Of a stretch of DNA of 64,000 nucleotides, positions 44,026 to 53,419 are shown piece by piece. Origin of the DNA: an uncultured Lachnospiraceae bacterium (GTDB lineage: Bacteria > Bacillota > Clostridia > Lachnospirales > Lachnospiraceae); assembly GCA_910579275.1 (NCBI GenBank), contig CAJTTO010000015.1, positions 14,258-78,257 of the forward strand. The letters are read 5' to 3'. Position 1 is the stretch's first letter. Every line of letters starts with the position of its first letter. The notes under the pieces were generated by a model. It worked only from the letters and a program-made list of their open reading frames with translations. It had not been told where the DNA came from and ran no database searches. The translations under genes and the position numbers were made by a program.

Positions 44026-45015
44026 ATGAAAGCGATTCAGGCAGAGGGACTGGCAAAGACATTTCGTGTGAGACAAAAGGAAAATGGGATGAAAGGCAGC
44101 ATTAAGTCCGTTTTTCACCCTCGGACTGAGGAAGTGCGGGCAGTCGACAACGTATCTTTTTCGGTGGAGGAGGGCGAGATTCTCGCGTTCATTGGTCCGA
44201 ATGGCGCGGGAAAGAGCACGACGATAAAAATGCTGACCGGCATTCTCTATCCGGACGGCGGCAAAGTGGAAGTGCTCGGAATTGACCCTGTAAAAAAGAG
44301 AAGGCAGCTTGCCTATCAAATTGGAACGGTGTTCGGACAGAAAGAACAGCTGTGGACACACCTTACGCCATATGACAATTTTAAGTTTTTTGCTGCAATC
44401 TATGATATTCCGGACAGGGAAGCCGACGCACGTATCCGAGAGCTGGGGGAGACGTTTGAACTGGGGGCGTTTATCAATACGCCGGTCAGGAATCTGTCAC
44501 TGGGACAGCGCATCCGATGTGAGATTGTGGCATCCCTGATTCACAGACCAAGCGTGCTGTTTCTGGACGAACCGACTATCGGGCTGGATCCCGTGGTAAA
44601 AGAAAATATCCGCCAGCTTATTAAGCAGATGAATAAGGAACTTCACACGACTATTTTCCTGACAAGTCATGACATAGGGGATATTGAGAAGCTCTGCAAG
44701 CGCATAATCATTGTGAATGCGGGCAGGATTGTTCTGGACGATACCATGCAGAACCTGAAGTACCATTACCTGAATAAAAAAATTGTGGAGATGAAACTGC
44801 AGGAGGAGACATCACTTGTACCGGCACAGGGCATCACCATTTTAAAGGAAAAGGGGTGTCATGTAAAGCTGGAAGTGGACACGACAAAAATGCGGATTAA
44901 CGAAGCGCTTGCACACATTGACGCAGAGCATGTGGAGGACATCAATATTTCAAATGTCCCGCTCGAGAATATCATAATGGAAATCTATAAAGGCAGGAAC
45001 GGAGGGGCGGCATGA
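44026..45015 (+). CDS. ABC-2 type transporter ATP-binding protein
   Basis: 329 aa with GGGAGG before the ATG. Walker A FIGPNGAGKSTTIKML, signature LSLGQRIRCEI, Walker B VLFLDEPTIGLD, and H-loop TSHDIGDIEKL. The branch is the one paired with DUF990-type permeases (viologen/NatA-like). Exports an unidentified substrate. It overlaps the first permease by four bases (ATGA), and the leader upstream suggests inducible expression. Confidence 0.92.
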   Translation: MKAIQAEGLAKTFRVRQKENGMKGSIKSVFHPRTEEVRAVDNVSFSVEEGEILAFIGPNGAGKSTTIKMLTGILYPDGGKVEVLGIDPVKKRRQLAYQIGTVFGQKEQLWTHLTPYDNFKFFAAIYDIPDREADARIRELGETFELGAFINTPVRNLSLGQRIRCEIVASLIHRPSVLFLDEPTIGLDPVVKENIRQLIKQMNKELHTTIFLTSHDIGDIEKLCKRIIIVNAGRIVLDDTMQNLKYHYLNKKIVEMKLQEETSLVPAQGITILKEKGCHVKLEVDTTKMRINEALAHIDAEHVEDINISNVPLENIIMEIYKGRNGGAA

Positions 45016-45803
45016 GAAAATATGCAGTTATTTATCGGTCTGTACTGATGGAAAATATGCAGTACGCGATGGACATTGTCATGGGATTTATCAGTTATTT
45101 TATGTTTATCTTTGTGTTTATACATCTGTGGAATTATATGTATTCGTCTCCGGAGGAATTGATTTCCGGATATACGAGAGAGCAGATGATATGGTATACC
45201 ATGATTACGGAGATGATGTGGTTTGGTGCGCGCTCCGGCACGGTGTCAGGGCAGGCGGCGACGGACATACGGGGAGGAAATATTGCGTATCTTATGAACA
45301 AGCCGTACCACTATACGATGTATATTCTTGCAAAGCACACGGGCGAGTGGAGCGTACAGCTTCCAATGTATGCAGTGTTTGCGGTTGTGATGGGCATGAC
45401 GATGGTCGGGAAACTGCCGGCATTTCGGATTGTGACGCTTCTTGCAATCATTCCATGTATTATTCTGGGTATCACGATCAATGCTGTGTTCAAGCTGTGC
45501 ATCAGCCTGATATCTTTCTGGATAGAAGATTCGAATCCGTTCCAGTGGCTGTATGACAAGATGATTCTGGTAGTCGGGACGATTTTTCCGATAGAAATAT
45601 TTCCGGCACAGATGCAGCCGTTCCTGAAACTGACACCGATTTACACCGTATGTTACGGGCCGGCAAAATTGGTTGTGGATTTTAATATGGAGAAATGTGT
45701 GGAGATATTAATAGCACAGACCATCTATCTGGCAGCTGGCTGTGGGATAATGCTCTTGATTTATGGAAGGGGGGTTAAGAAGCTCTATGTTAATGGCGGT
45801 TAA
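45012..45803 (+). CDS. ABC-2 family permease (first subunit)
   Basis: 263 aa, six membrane helices. The segment MITEMMWFGARSGTVSGQAATDIRGG and the NKPYHYTMYI-like loop are typical of the ABC-2 DUF990-like permeases. It starts within the ATPase stop (ATGA) and overlaps the second permease by 17 nt. Together with it, forms the membrane part of the exporter. Confidence 0.85.
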   Translation: MRKYAVIYRSVLMENMQYAMDIVMGFISYFMFIFVFIHLWNYMYSSPEELISGYTREQMIWYTMITEMMWFGARSGTVSGQAATDIRGGNIAYLMNKPYHYTMYILAKHTGEWSVQLPMYAVFAVVMGMTMVGKLPAFRIVTLLAIIPCIILGITINAVFKLCISLISFWIEDSNPFQWLYDKMILVVGTIFPIEIFPAQMQPFLKLTPIYTVCYGPAKLVVDFNMEKCVEILIAQTIYLAAGCGIMLLIYGRGVKKLYVNGG

Positions 45804-46581
45804 AAATCAAATACGTGTATGTGTACTGTCTACAAAATACAACATTATGCGGGAGATGCTTAATAAAGTAACATTCCTGACGAACATTTGTTTTATGGCA
45901 CTCAACAATGCGGCATTTATCATCCAGTGGGTGATTTTGTTCCATCTGAAAAAGGATATCGGCGGATATACCATGAAGGAGGTTATGCTGCTCTGGGGAC
46001 TTGCGGCGAGTACATTTGGACTTGCGCGTATTTTGTTTAACAGGGCGTTTTCCCTGCCGGAGTTAATCATTAACGGTAAGCTGGATTCCTATTTGGTAAT
46101 GCCGAAAAATGTCCTGCTGAGCGTGATCACATCCTCCACGAACACGTCGGCAATCGGTGATTTACTGTATGGTCTGACAGTGATGTGTATATTCAGCTTC
46201 AGTGTGGGGCGGCTGTTCCTTTTTCTTCTGTTTACGGTGACGGGGGCGGTAATCATAACCGCATTTGCAGTAATTATGGGCAGCCTGTCGTTCTGGTTTG
46301 TGCGGGCAGAAGCATTTGGAGTCCACATGATAAACAGTGTGATATCTTTTGCCACATATCCGGATGGCATTTTTCGAGGAAAAGTACGTTTTTTGCTCTA
46401 CAATATTATTCCTGTAGGAATGTCGGTTTACATGCCGGTGCATGTCATGACACATTTTGACATGCGAAGCCTGCTGACAGTGACTGGATATACCATCCTG
46501 ATATCGGCGGCAGCTGTGTTTGTGTTCTACAGAGGACTGCGCAGATACTCTTCCAGCAATCTGATGGCAGCGCGGATGTAG
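45787..46581 (+). CDS. ABC-2 family permease (second subunit)
   Basis: 264 aa from the ATG at 45787 (reads MLMAVKNQIRVCV) with GGGGGG about 12 nt upstream; an ATG at 45763 has no site. Six membrane helices with the family sequence YTMKEVMLLWGLAASTFGL. It overlaps the end of the first permease, so the two are translated together. Confidence 0.85.
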   Translation: MLMAVKNQIRVCVLSTKYNIMREMLNKVTFLTNICFMALNNAAFIIQWVILFHLKKDIGGYTMKEVMLLWGLAASTFGLARILFNRAFSLPELIINGKLDSYLVMPKNVLLSVITSSTNTSAIGDLLYGLTVMCIFSFSVGRLFLFLLFTVTGAVIITAFAVIMGSLSFWFVRAEAFGVHMINSVISFATYPDGIFRGKVRFLLYNIIPVGMSVYMPVHVMTHFDMRSLLTVTGYTILISAAAVFVFYRGLRRYSSSNLMAARM

Positions 46582-46660
46582 GAAAGAACCCTGTTAATAA
46601 TTTTGTCATACATCCTGCCAAGATATAATATATTTTATTAAAAGCTGGTTAGGGGTCAGT

Positions 46661-47527
46661 TTGTATATGCTTGGCAGAAGTAATGGAGACAATGATTCAC
46701 AGACAAGCGGCGTGTTGATACAGTATATACATGATATATGCGCATATCTGCGGGAAAAGGATTTCTCAAAAAAGGCTGTGACAATGGCGGCGGCTGTCTT
46801 GGTACTCACAGGGCTTTTGGGAATACATTACAAAGAGCAGGGAACGCTGCTTCCCACGGTTGCAGGGGGAGGAGACAGGAATCTTCCCATATACTGCGTG
46901 CAGACAGAGGAACCAAAGATTGCATTGACGTTTGACGCGGCATGGGGAAACGATGACACGCAGAAAATTATGGAAATATTAAAAAAACATGACGTGAAGG
47001 TGACTTTTTTTATGACTGGCGGGTGGGTGGAATCCTACCCCGATGATGTGAAGATGATACTTGCCGAGGGGCACGACCTTGGAAACCACAGCCAGAATCA
47101 CAAAAATATGAGCCAGATTTCCAATTCGGAAAAGGAAAAAGAAATTATGTCAGTGCACAATAAGGTAAAAGAGCTTACAGGGTACGATATGTTTCTGTTC
47201 CGGCCGCCGTTTGGCGATTATGACGCAGCGCTTATCAAAACGGCAAAGAAGTGCGGATACTACGCGATTCAATGGGATGTTGACAGTCTGGACTGGAAAG
47301 ACTATGGTGTGGACTCGATTATAAAGACAGTCACGCAAAATGCGCATCTCGGAAATGGTACGATTATCCTTTGCCATAATGGTGCAAAATATACGGCTGA
47401 GGCGTTAGACACTATGATAACAACGCTGAAAGAAGCCGGCTATCAGTTTGTTCCCTTATCAGAGCTGATATACAGGGATAAATACCACATGGATCATGAA
47501 GGAAGACAGATTCCTGACAAGAAATAA
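46661..47527 (+). CDS. Polysaccharide deacetylase, PdaB-like
   Basis: 288 aa. One membrane helix near residues 43-58 places the catalytic domain outside. The NodB domain shows TFDAAWGNDDT (motif 1), GNHSQNHKNMSQ (motif 2 His), LFRPPFGDYD (motif 3), QWDVDSLDWKDYG (motif 4) and ILCHNG (motif 5). The TFDAAWGN variant is close to PdaB/YlxY of spore formers. Peptidoglycan or spore-cortex deacetylation is likely; start (TTG 46661 or ATG 46667) is uncertain. Confidence 0.85.
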   Translation: MYMLGRSNGDNDSQTSGVLIQYIHDICAYLREKDFSKKAVTMAAAVLVLTGLLGIHYKEQGTLLPTVAGGGDRNLPIYCVQTEEPKIALTFDAAWGNDDTQKIMEILKKHDVKVTFFMTGGWVESYPDDVKMILAEGHDLGNHSQNHKNMSQISNSEKEKEIMSVHNKVKELTGYDMFLFRPPFGDYDAALIKTAKKCGYYAIQWDVDSLDWKDYGVDSIIKTVTQNAHLGNGTIILCHNGAKYTAEALDTMITTLKEAGYQFVPLSELIYRDKYHMDHEGRQIPDKK

Positions 47528-47544
47528 AGAATATTCGAATGAAC

Positions 47545-47579
47545 AAAAAAATCCCGCTGAAATTCAGCGGGATTTTTTT
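47545..47579. terminator. Bidirectional terminator
   Basis: AAAAAAATCCCGCTGAA pairs with TTCAGCGGGATTTTTTT. Serves the deacetylase and the convergent lipoprotein gene. Confidence 0.9.
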
Positions 47580-47592
47580 GTCCGAATATGGA

Positions 47593-47955
47593 TTAGTTAG
47601 CTGCTTCTGTAGTAGCTGTCTCAGTAGTAGCTTCCTCAGTAGTAGCATCAGCGTCAGCTTCTTCTGTGGTAGCAGCGTCAGTAGCTTCTTCTGTAGTAGC
47701 ATCAGCGTCAGCTTCCTCTGTGGTAGCAACATCAGTAGCTGCCTCTGTGTTCTCATCAACAACAGTTGTATCTTCGATAGAAGACTCTGCGATAGAAGAC
47801 TCCTCAATAGAAGATTCCTCAATGGAAGACTCTTCAACAACGGAAGATGCCTCAACCGGCTCAACTGTATTAACGTCATCTTTTGAACCGCAAGCTGTAA
47901 GCATTGCTGAACCTAATGTAAGTGCCATAACTGTAGCTAAAATTCTTTTCTTCAT
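47593..47955 (-). CDS. Small Thr/Glu/Ala-repeat lipoprotein
   Basis: 120 aa from the ATG at 47955 with GGAGGAG 8 nt upstream. A signal peptide ends in the lipobox LTAC (about residue 22). The mature part is an acidic low-complexity chain: SSIEE repeats (about 35-60), then TTEEADADATTEEATDA repeats (about 75-115). DNA repeats of about 57 bp underlie the latter. No catalytic domain; a flexible surface tether or wall-spanning spacer is the simplest reading. Its own promoter is at 48064-48091. Confidence 0.82.
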   Translation of the reverse strand: MKKRILATVMALTLGSAMLTACGSKDDVNTVEPVEASSVVEESSIEESSIEESSIAESSIEDTTVVDENTEAATDVATTEEADADATTEEATDAATTEEADADATTEEATTETATTEAAN

Positions 47956-48063
47956 AATTTTTCTCCTCCATTTGCGCATCCGCGCTGCACTATGTAGTGC
48001 GAAACTAAATTTCAGGAATGACAATTTTGTTTTTCGTTCCTGTTGTGCCTTACAAGTTCATTA

Positions 48064-48091
48064 TTATACATAAATTTTTGCAAAGGTCAAT
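48064..48091 (-). promoter_or_regulatory. SigA-type promoter for the lipoprotein
   Basis: On the minus strand, TTGACC (48086-48091), 16 nt, TATAAT (48064-48069). Close to consensus. The leader downstream (109 nt) contains a GCACTA/TAGTGC palindrome near 47985-48000. Confidence 0.7.
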
Positions 48092-48318
48092 AGAAAATTC
48101 AAAAATTTATTCATTTTATATTTACTTTATATTTACGATGGATTCACAATTTGTTCACAAATAACGTCAAAAGTAATAGGAACCGTCTTGTTTTTATGTG
48201 TAAAATGCCTTTTAATCAGCTGACTGTGCACGTTTTTTGAACATCGGACAAAAAGGATTCTTTCGTGCAAAACGGTGACAGACATGCTTGTAAGCGAGTG
48301 CAGTAAATATTTGTGAGG

Positions 48319-48348
48319 TTGTATCAGATAGGCAGGCAGTGTTATAAT
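48319..48348 (+). promoter_or_regulatory. SigA-type promoter for the 352-aa lipoprotein
   Basis: TTGTAT (48319-48324), 18 nt, TATAAT (48343-48348), a perfect -10. Confidence 0.65.
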
Positions 48349-48454
48349 CGGAATTGTTCGGAAACAAAAAACATTCTGTGTTTGGTGTTTTTATTTGCGA
48401 AGCAGTGTTTCTGCGACAGACTCGGATTTACGATAAAGAAAGGAATAGAGCACA

Positions 48455-49513
48455 ATGAGGATTGGAAACAGGATAAGGTACCTGGCAGGAATGCTGTTGG
48501 TTATGGCATTGGCGGCTGCGTGCGGTAATCAGGAAAAACAAGATTCGGATGCCGCAAACGTTCTGTCCCCGCCGGATGCGGAAGAAGGCATTTCCTATGA
48601 GGGCATGGTGGATGGCGCGGCTGTCTGCGATAAGAAAAACTCGTTTGACACATTAAATGTGGCAACATACATCACAAAAATAGGGGATACATATTTTATC
48701 GCGGACTGTTATCACGACCAGATTATTTACCATGACAATATCACAGACCCGTTGACAGAGTGGAGCGTGCTGACAGACGAGGTCCACTATGCGCATACAA
48801 TTGCCTCGGATGGAACAATGATTCTTATTGACGACACGGAAAATAACCGCCTGATGGCATTTCAGAAGACGCATGAAGGGTATGTGCATACGCAGAAGCT
48901 GGAAAATATAGGGATGCGTCCCCATTTTGTACAGTATGACGAAACAAACCGTGTGTTTATGGCGTGGAGCTCCATCACAGGGGAGATGTATTTGGTAAAA
49001 AGGGCGCAGCAGGCAGATGCCAATGGATTTTATCCGCTCTATGTGGACAAGGTTTTGCGGCTTGACGAATTATTTGGCGTGTATGTGAGATCCTTTACGG
49101 TGCTCGAGGACGGCATTTATTTTGTGTCCGGCCATAATAACCAAAAGGTGATTAAGGCAGTGATCAATGATGCGGGGGATGGGTTTGACATCATACAGGA
49201 ATACACCGCTGCAGATGAGATTGCAGGGATGGTGCAGCTAAACAAAATAGATGATTTCTATTACATAACGGTTTCGACGGATAATCAGGAAAGTCAGGAT
49301 TACGCCACGATAATCAGGACGGACAGTCTCGAAAAACTCTCCACAGGTGAATACGAGGATATTTACGGACAATTTGGGCTGTCGAAAGGGACGCCGTACT
49401 ATATAACAGAAATCGAAGGCAGATATTACATGGCACATCACAGAACCAGTGAAAATATCATAGCCTTCGATGTCAGGGACAACAGGATAGAAAATGTGGC
49501 AGTTCTCTATTAA
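48455..49513 (+). CDS. Putative lipoprotein, beta-propeller-like
   Basis: 352 aa. Signal peptide with lipobox LAAAC (about residue 23). The mature domain carries repeated aromatic strands such as ATYITKIGDTYFIADCYHDQ, HYAHTIASDGTMILIDD, and YYITEIEGRYYMAHHRT that look like four-stranded blades. Family not recognised. The stop overlaps the convergent GT-C-like gene (TAA shared within four bases). An accessory exported binding or sensing protein is possible. Confidence 0.75.
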   Translation: MRIGNRIRYLAGMLLVMALAAACGNQEKQDSDAANVLSPPDAEEGISYEGMVDGAAVCDKKNSFDTLNVATYITKIGDTYFIADCYHDQIIYHDNITDPLTEWSVLTDEVHYAHTIASDGTMILIDDTENNRLMAFQKTHEGYVHTQKLENIGMRPHFVQYDETNRVFMAWSSITGEMYLVKRAQQADANGFYPLYVDKVLRLDELFGVYVRSFTVLEDGIYFVSGHNNQKVIKAVINDAGDGFDIIQEYTAADEIAGMVQLNKIDDFYYITVSTDNQESQDYATIIRTDSLEKLSTGEYEDIYGQFGLSKGTPYYITEIEGRYYMAHHRTSENIIAFDVRDNRIENVAVLY

Positions 49514-51276
49514 AGCTGCCTGTCATGCACAAAGGGCGACAGGATGAGCAGCGGCAGGGCATAGAATGCGGCATATGCATAGCGGAATTCCGTGGCGACG
49601 GGCGTGGCGATGCACAATGTGGCAAACAAAAGGATAAAGGGCAGGCAAATCAATGCGTTTGCGGGTCTGCCCATGCGCAGGGAGAGCGCCGCGGACAGCA
49701 GGATCAGCCAGAAAATAAATCCCATACTCCAGAGCAGTCCATACAAGGGAATCATCTCAGGAAGCTTGAAGATGATTTCCTTTATTTTTGCGATGGCATT
49801 TCCGCGGATAAGCGGCTGCCATGTCAGCCCGAACTCGTTGGGGTAGATGCCGTCTGCAAGCCCGACTTCATAGCTTACATCGGGATACCAGTAGCCGTTT
49901 GTCTGGTCGACATACGCGTCGAAATAGGCTTTTGGATGCCGGATGCCGATGGAAAACCACATCTTCAAGAATTCTCCCTTGTGGGCTTCGAGATAGTCTT
50001 TTCCGGTCTTTCTTACGAGATTTTTTATGTTGTCCGACACGTCAGGCTGATATACGCCGGAAACCTGTTCCAAATCCATCATTTGTCCGACGAAGTTTGC
50101 TTCGTCCGCCGAGAGCGACTCGCCGTCTGCGATAACGCGTGCAATCTGCTGTACCGGAATGGAGAGCGACTCCACAAAATCTGCCTGCGGTATTTCATAC
50201 ACATGCATGACAGGGTACTTGACAAAAAGCACCAGCAGTATGGTAATCAGGTGCACAGGAAGCATGACTTTGAACCATTTGCGGTATGCCGTCACGATAA
50301 AAGGAACAGACACCGCAAACGCGTACCATCCGTTTGTCCGAAAAAGGCACAGGAGCGTGCCGGACAGCACATATGGAACAAGCAGTGTGAAATACTCGCT
50401 GACTTTTAATTTCGGAACGCTGTCGGTCGAGGCTGCAAAACTTCCGCGCAGCAAAAAGCGCGTCAAGGCGGCAGCAAACAGTGTCATACATCCGGCAAAC
50501 GGAATGTCTTTCCAGATAGTGGCAGCGTAAGCCCCGTTGTACGGAACCAGCGCGTAAAAACAGATTGCGGCGATTAACACCGGCATGGCGACATCCGCTT
50601 TTTGCAGGGTGCGGACAACATATCCGGCGGTTAGCGCCATGAAAAGCATCTGGGCGGCGGTATAGAGTGCAAGCCCCGTGTGCGCGTTGTCCCAGACGGT
50701 GACGCCGATGTTGTAAAACATGCCAATCAGCGCTGTGTGGATAACGGAATGATGGTTGCTTAGGTCATATGCCCCGATAACCTGCGCATACTGGTTGATG
50801 CTGTCGGGCGTCATGACGCCCGGGTATTCGTATAAAAAGTAAGGAAGCCAGCAAATCAGGCAAATCAGTGCCGTCAGCCACGGAATCCATGCGTAGGCAT
50901 AGCTGTTTCCGGTAACCTTCAGCAAAGATGCACTCTGCAAAAACCATATTATTAAATAATAGTACGTAATGAGAAGCCCAAGTCCTGTAAGCAGGAGGAT
51001 GCCGGCACAAAACAGCATGCTGGTCATGCCGCCAAGCATAACAGGATAACGTGCCGACAAGGTAAAAATCGTGAAAAGCACACTTAGAACTGTGGCAAGC
51101 GTCATATCACCCGGAGCAATATGGCTTTCCACCTTGTCACTGTGAAACTGTACAAAGATATACAGGATAATCAAAAACGCTATGGCGGAAACAGGGTTTT
51201 TGGTTGACATTCCGGTAAGACGCATTATGGCAAAAAGCGACAAAAAACTTTCCGTAAAAATTTTGAGACGATACAT
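49510..51276 (-). CDS. GT-C-fold-like membrane protein (DUF6020-like)
   Basis: 588 aa, about twelve to thirteen hydrophobic helices. YPGVMTPDSINQYAQVIG and NHHSVIHTALIGMFYNIG resemble the first loop of GT-C (lipid-linked sugar) transferases, where an Asp activates the acceptor; LVPYNGAYAATIWKDIPF is the family hallmark. I would place it in DUF6020 from memory only. Probably transfers a sugar or amino sugar from a lipid carrier. No partner gene follows. Confidence 0.75.
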   Translation of the reverse strand: MYRLKIFTESFLSLFAIMRLTGMSTKNPVSAIAFLIILYIFVQFHSDKVESHIAPGDMTLATVLSVLFTIFTLSARYPVMLGGMTSMLFCAGILLLTGLGLLITYYYLIIWFLQSASLLKVTGNSYAYAWIPWLTALICLICWLPYFLYEYPGVMTPDSINQYAQVIGAYDLSNHHSVIHTALIGMFYNIGVTVWDNAHTGLALYTAAQMLFMALTAGYVVRTLQKADVAMPVLIAAICFYALVPYNGAYAATIWKDIPFAGCMTLFAAALTRFLLRGSFAASTDSVPKLKVSEYFTLLVPYVLSGTLLCLFRTNGWYAFAVSVPFIVTAYRKWFKVMLPVHLITILLVLFVKYPVMHVYEIPQADFVESLSIPVQQIARVIADGESLSADEANFVGQMMDLEQVSGVYQPDVSDNIKNLVRKTGKDYLEAHKGEFLKMWFSIGIRHPKAYFDAYVDQTNGYWYPDVSYEVGLADGIYPNEFGLTWQPLIRGNAIAKIKEIIFKLPEMIPLYGLLWSMGFIFWLILLSAALSLRMGRPANALICLPFILLFATLCIATPVATEFRYAYAAFYALPLLILSPFVHDRQL

Positions 51277-51370
51277 ATTGAACCTCCACTCTAGTATAAG
51301 GATTTCATTTTGATGGAAAAATATACTATATTTTAATAGTAGAATGAAATTCTTTTGGAGTCAACAGACA

Positions 51371-51399
51371 TTGCATAAACTTCCAAATTTTGTTATGAT
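51371..51399 (+). promoter_or_regulatory. SigA-type promoter for hisC
   Basis: TTGCAT (51371-51376), 17 nt, TATGAT (51394-51399). The hisC ATG is 34 bp downstream behind AAAAGGAG. Confidence 0.65.
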
Positions 51400-51432
51400 G
51401 GTAAAATAAGAAAATTTGAAAAGGAGTATACT

Positions 51433-52509
51433 ATGAACTGGGAAGACAATGTGCGCAGAGTGGTGCCCTATGTGGCAGGGGAACAGCCCAAGGAGCAAAA
51501 TGTGATAAAGCTGAACACAAATGAGTGCCCGTACCCTCCGGCACCGGGAGTCGCGGAAGTGCTTCATGGTTTTGACTGCGATATTTTGCGCAAGTATCCG
51601 GATCCGGATGTGTCCCTGCTTGTACGAGCGCTTGCAAGGCGTCATGGGCTTACGGACAGACAGGTTTTTGTCGGCGTGGGGTCGGATGATGTGCTTGCCA
51701 TGTCGTTTCTGACATTTTTCAATTCGGGGAAACCGATTCTTTTTCCGGATATCACATATTCGTTTTATGATGTGTGGGCGGAGCTGTACAGGATTCCGTA
51801 CCAGTGCCAGCCCCTCGATGACAGCTTCCGCATTCGGAAAGAAGACTATTTTCGGGAAAACGGGGGCATTGTCATAGCAAATCCCAATGCGCCGACAGGC
51901 GTTGCGGTACCGCTGTCCGAGCTTGAGGAGATTGTTCGGACAAATTTGGATTCGGTTGTAATCATTGACGAGGCATATGTGGATTTCGGCGGTGAAAGCT
52001 GCGTGCCCTTGATAGAGAAGTATGACAATCTGCTCGTCGTACAGACATTTTCCAAGTCGCGCTCCATGGCTGGCATGCGCATCGGCTATGCAATGGGAAA
52101 CGAAAGGATGATAGGATATCTGAACGATGTAAAATTTTCGTTTAATTCATATACGATGAGTGCGGTTTCCATCGCAGCGGGCGCAGCTTCGGCAGCGGAC
52201 GAAACGTATTTTCGGGACACGGTGGCAAAAGTTGTGGCGACGAGGGAACGCGTTAGGGGTGAACTGGATAAGCTTGGATTTATCTGTACGGACGCAAAGA
52301 CGAATTTTTTATTTGTATCACACAGGACTATTCCTGCAAGGGAAATCTTTGAGGCGCTCAAGGCGGAGAAGATTTATGTCAGATTTTGGGACAAACCGCG
52401 GATATCCAACTGTTTGCGCATCTCTATCGGAACGGACGAGGAGATGGACAGGGTGCTTGCATTCCTTGAGGCGTATACTGGCGGCCGGAAAGACGAAACA
52501 CATCTATAA
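51433..52509 (+). CDS. hisC: Histidinol-phosphate aminotransferase
   Basis: 358 aa, PLP fold type I. LNTNECPYPP (substrate entry), VGVGSDDVLAM, NPNAPTG, DEAYVDFGG and the Schiff-base lysine in TFSKSRSMAGMRIGYA identify HisC. Converts imidazole acetol phosphate to histidinol phosphate. No other his gene is in the window, so it is a stray copy and could also act as an aromatic aminotransferase. Followed by DUF368 after 31 nt. Confidence 0.9.
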   Translation: MNWEDNVRRVVPYVAGEQPKEQNVIKLNTNECPYPPAPGVAEVLHGFDCDILRKYPDPDVSLLVRALARRHGLTDRQVFVGVGSDDVLAMSFLTFFNSGKPILFPDITYSFYDVWAELYRIPYQCQPLDDSFRIRKEDYFRENGGIVIANPNAPTGVAVPLSELEEIVRTNLDSVVIIDEAYVDFGGESCVPLIEKYDNLLVVQTFSKSRSMAGMRIGYAMGNERMIGYLNDVKFSFNSYTMSAVSIAAGAASAADETYFRDTVAKVVATRERVRGELDKLGFICTDAKTNFLFVSHRTIPAREIFEALKAEKIYVRFWDKPRISNCLRISIGTDEEMDRVLAFLEAYTGGRKDETHL

Positions 52510-52540
52510 TATATTAAGAAAGGGTTAACAAAGTTAGCGT

Positions 52541-53398
52541 ATGAAAGAGGCATTATTGAACATTTTAAGAGGTATGGTAATCGGCATCGCAAACGTGATT
52601 CCGGGGGTAAGCGGTGGAACCATGATGGTTTCCATGGGCATCTATGACAAGCTGATTCTTGTGCTGACACATTTTGTCAAGCGCATGAAGGAGGCAGTCG
52701 CGCTTCTGGTACCGATTGCAATTGGCATGCTGTTGTCCATTGCGATTTTTGCAAAGATTTTTTCGGAGGTTTTGTTTCCGAAGTTTCCGCTGCAGACAAA
52801 TTTGTTTTTTATCGGACTGATTCTCGGCGGGATTCCTGTTATTTATGGGAAAGTAAAGGGAAACAGTATCCGTCTTCCGCAGATTATCGGGTTTCTCCTG
52901 CTTTTTGTGACTGTAGTTGGATTTGCGTTTGTCGGTGAGGGCGGCGGTTCGAGCGCGGACATTACCTTCAGTGCAGTCAACGTGATAAAGCTGTTCGGAG
53001 TCGGCATCATTGCTGCGGCAACAATGGTAATTCCGGGAGTGAGCGGCTCCATGATTATGATGATACTAGGATACTACAATACGATTATTGACACGATTAA
53101 CGCATTCATCAATGCGCTGAAGGACGTTGACATTCCTGCTATGCTTGATACCTTTGTGGTGCTTGTGCCGTTTGGCATTGGTGTGCTTGTCGGTGTCGTG
53201 GCAGTGGCAAAACTGATTGAGTTTATGCTGAAAAAGTTTCCGCTGGTGACATACTGGGCGATTATCGGACTGATTGCGGCATCACCGATTGCGATACTTA
53301 TTATGATGGAAATTGGCACGGTGGGCGTTGTGGAAATTGTTACAGGTGTTGTGCTGCTTGCAGTGGGATTCTTTATTTCGTTAAAGCTTGGGGCGTAA
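52541..53398 (+). CDS. DUF368 family polyprenyl-phosphate transporter
   Basis: 285 aa, about eight helices. The two inverted halves show NVIPGVSGGTMMVSMGIYD (about 20-38) and TMVIPGVSGSMIMMILGYY (about 163-181), the DUF368 signature. Members have been shown to flip undecaprenyl phosphate across the membrane (PopT), recycling carrier lipid for wall synthesis. Same strand and 31 nt after hisC, so it is probably co-transcribed. Confidence 0.92.
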   Translation: MKEALLNILRGMVIGIANVIPGVSGGTMMVSMGIYDKLILVLTHFVKRMKEAVALLVPIAIGMLLSIAIFAKIFSEVLFPKFPLQTNLFFIGLILGGIPVIYGKVKGNSIRLPQIIGFLLLFVTVVGFAFVGEGGGSSADITFSAVNVIKLFGVGIIAAATMVIPGVSGSMIMMILGYYNTIIDTINAFINALKDVDIPAMLDTFVVLVPFGIGVLVGVVAVAKLIEFMLKKFPLVTYWAIIGLIAASPIAILIMMEIGTVGVVEIVTGVVLLAVGFFISLKLGA

Positions 53399-53419
53399 TG
53401 CGTTTTGCGGAGGTTTTGG

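Larger units (their letters stand above)
47956..48454. other. Intergenic region between two lipoprotein genes
   Basis: About 500 AT-rich bases hold the minus-strand promoter for the small lipoprotein and a plus-strand promoter at 48319-48348 (TTGTAT, 18 nt, TATAAT) for the larger one. Two ATG-started frames near 48300-48430 are short and lack a ribosome site. I see no RNA gene. Confidence 0.5.

Noticed and set aside
45528..45545. tRNA T-loop-like GATTCGAATCC
   Set aside because: Lies inside the permease coding sequence and has no acceptor stem or other arms.
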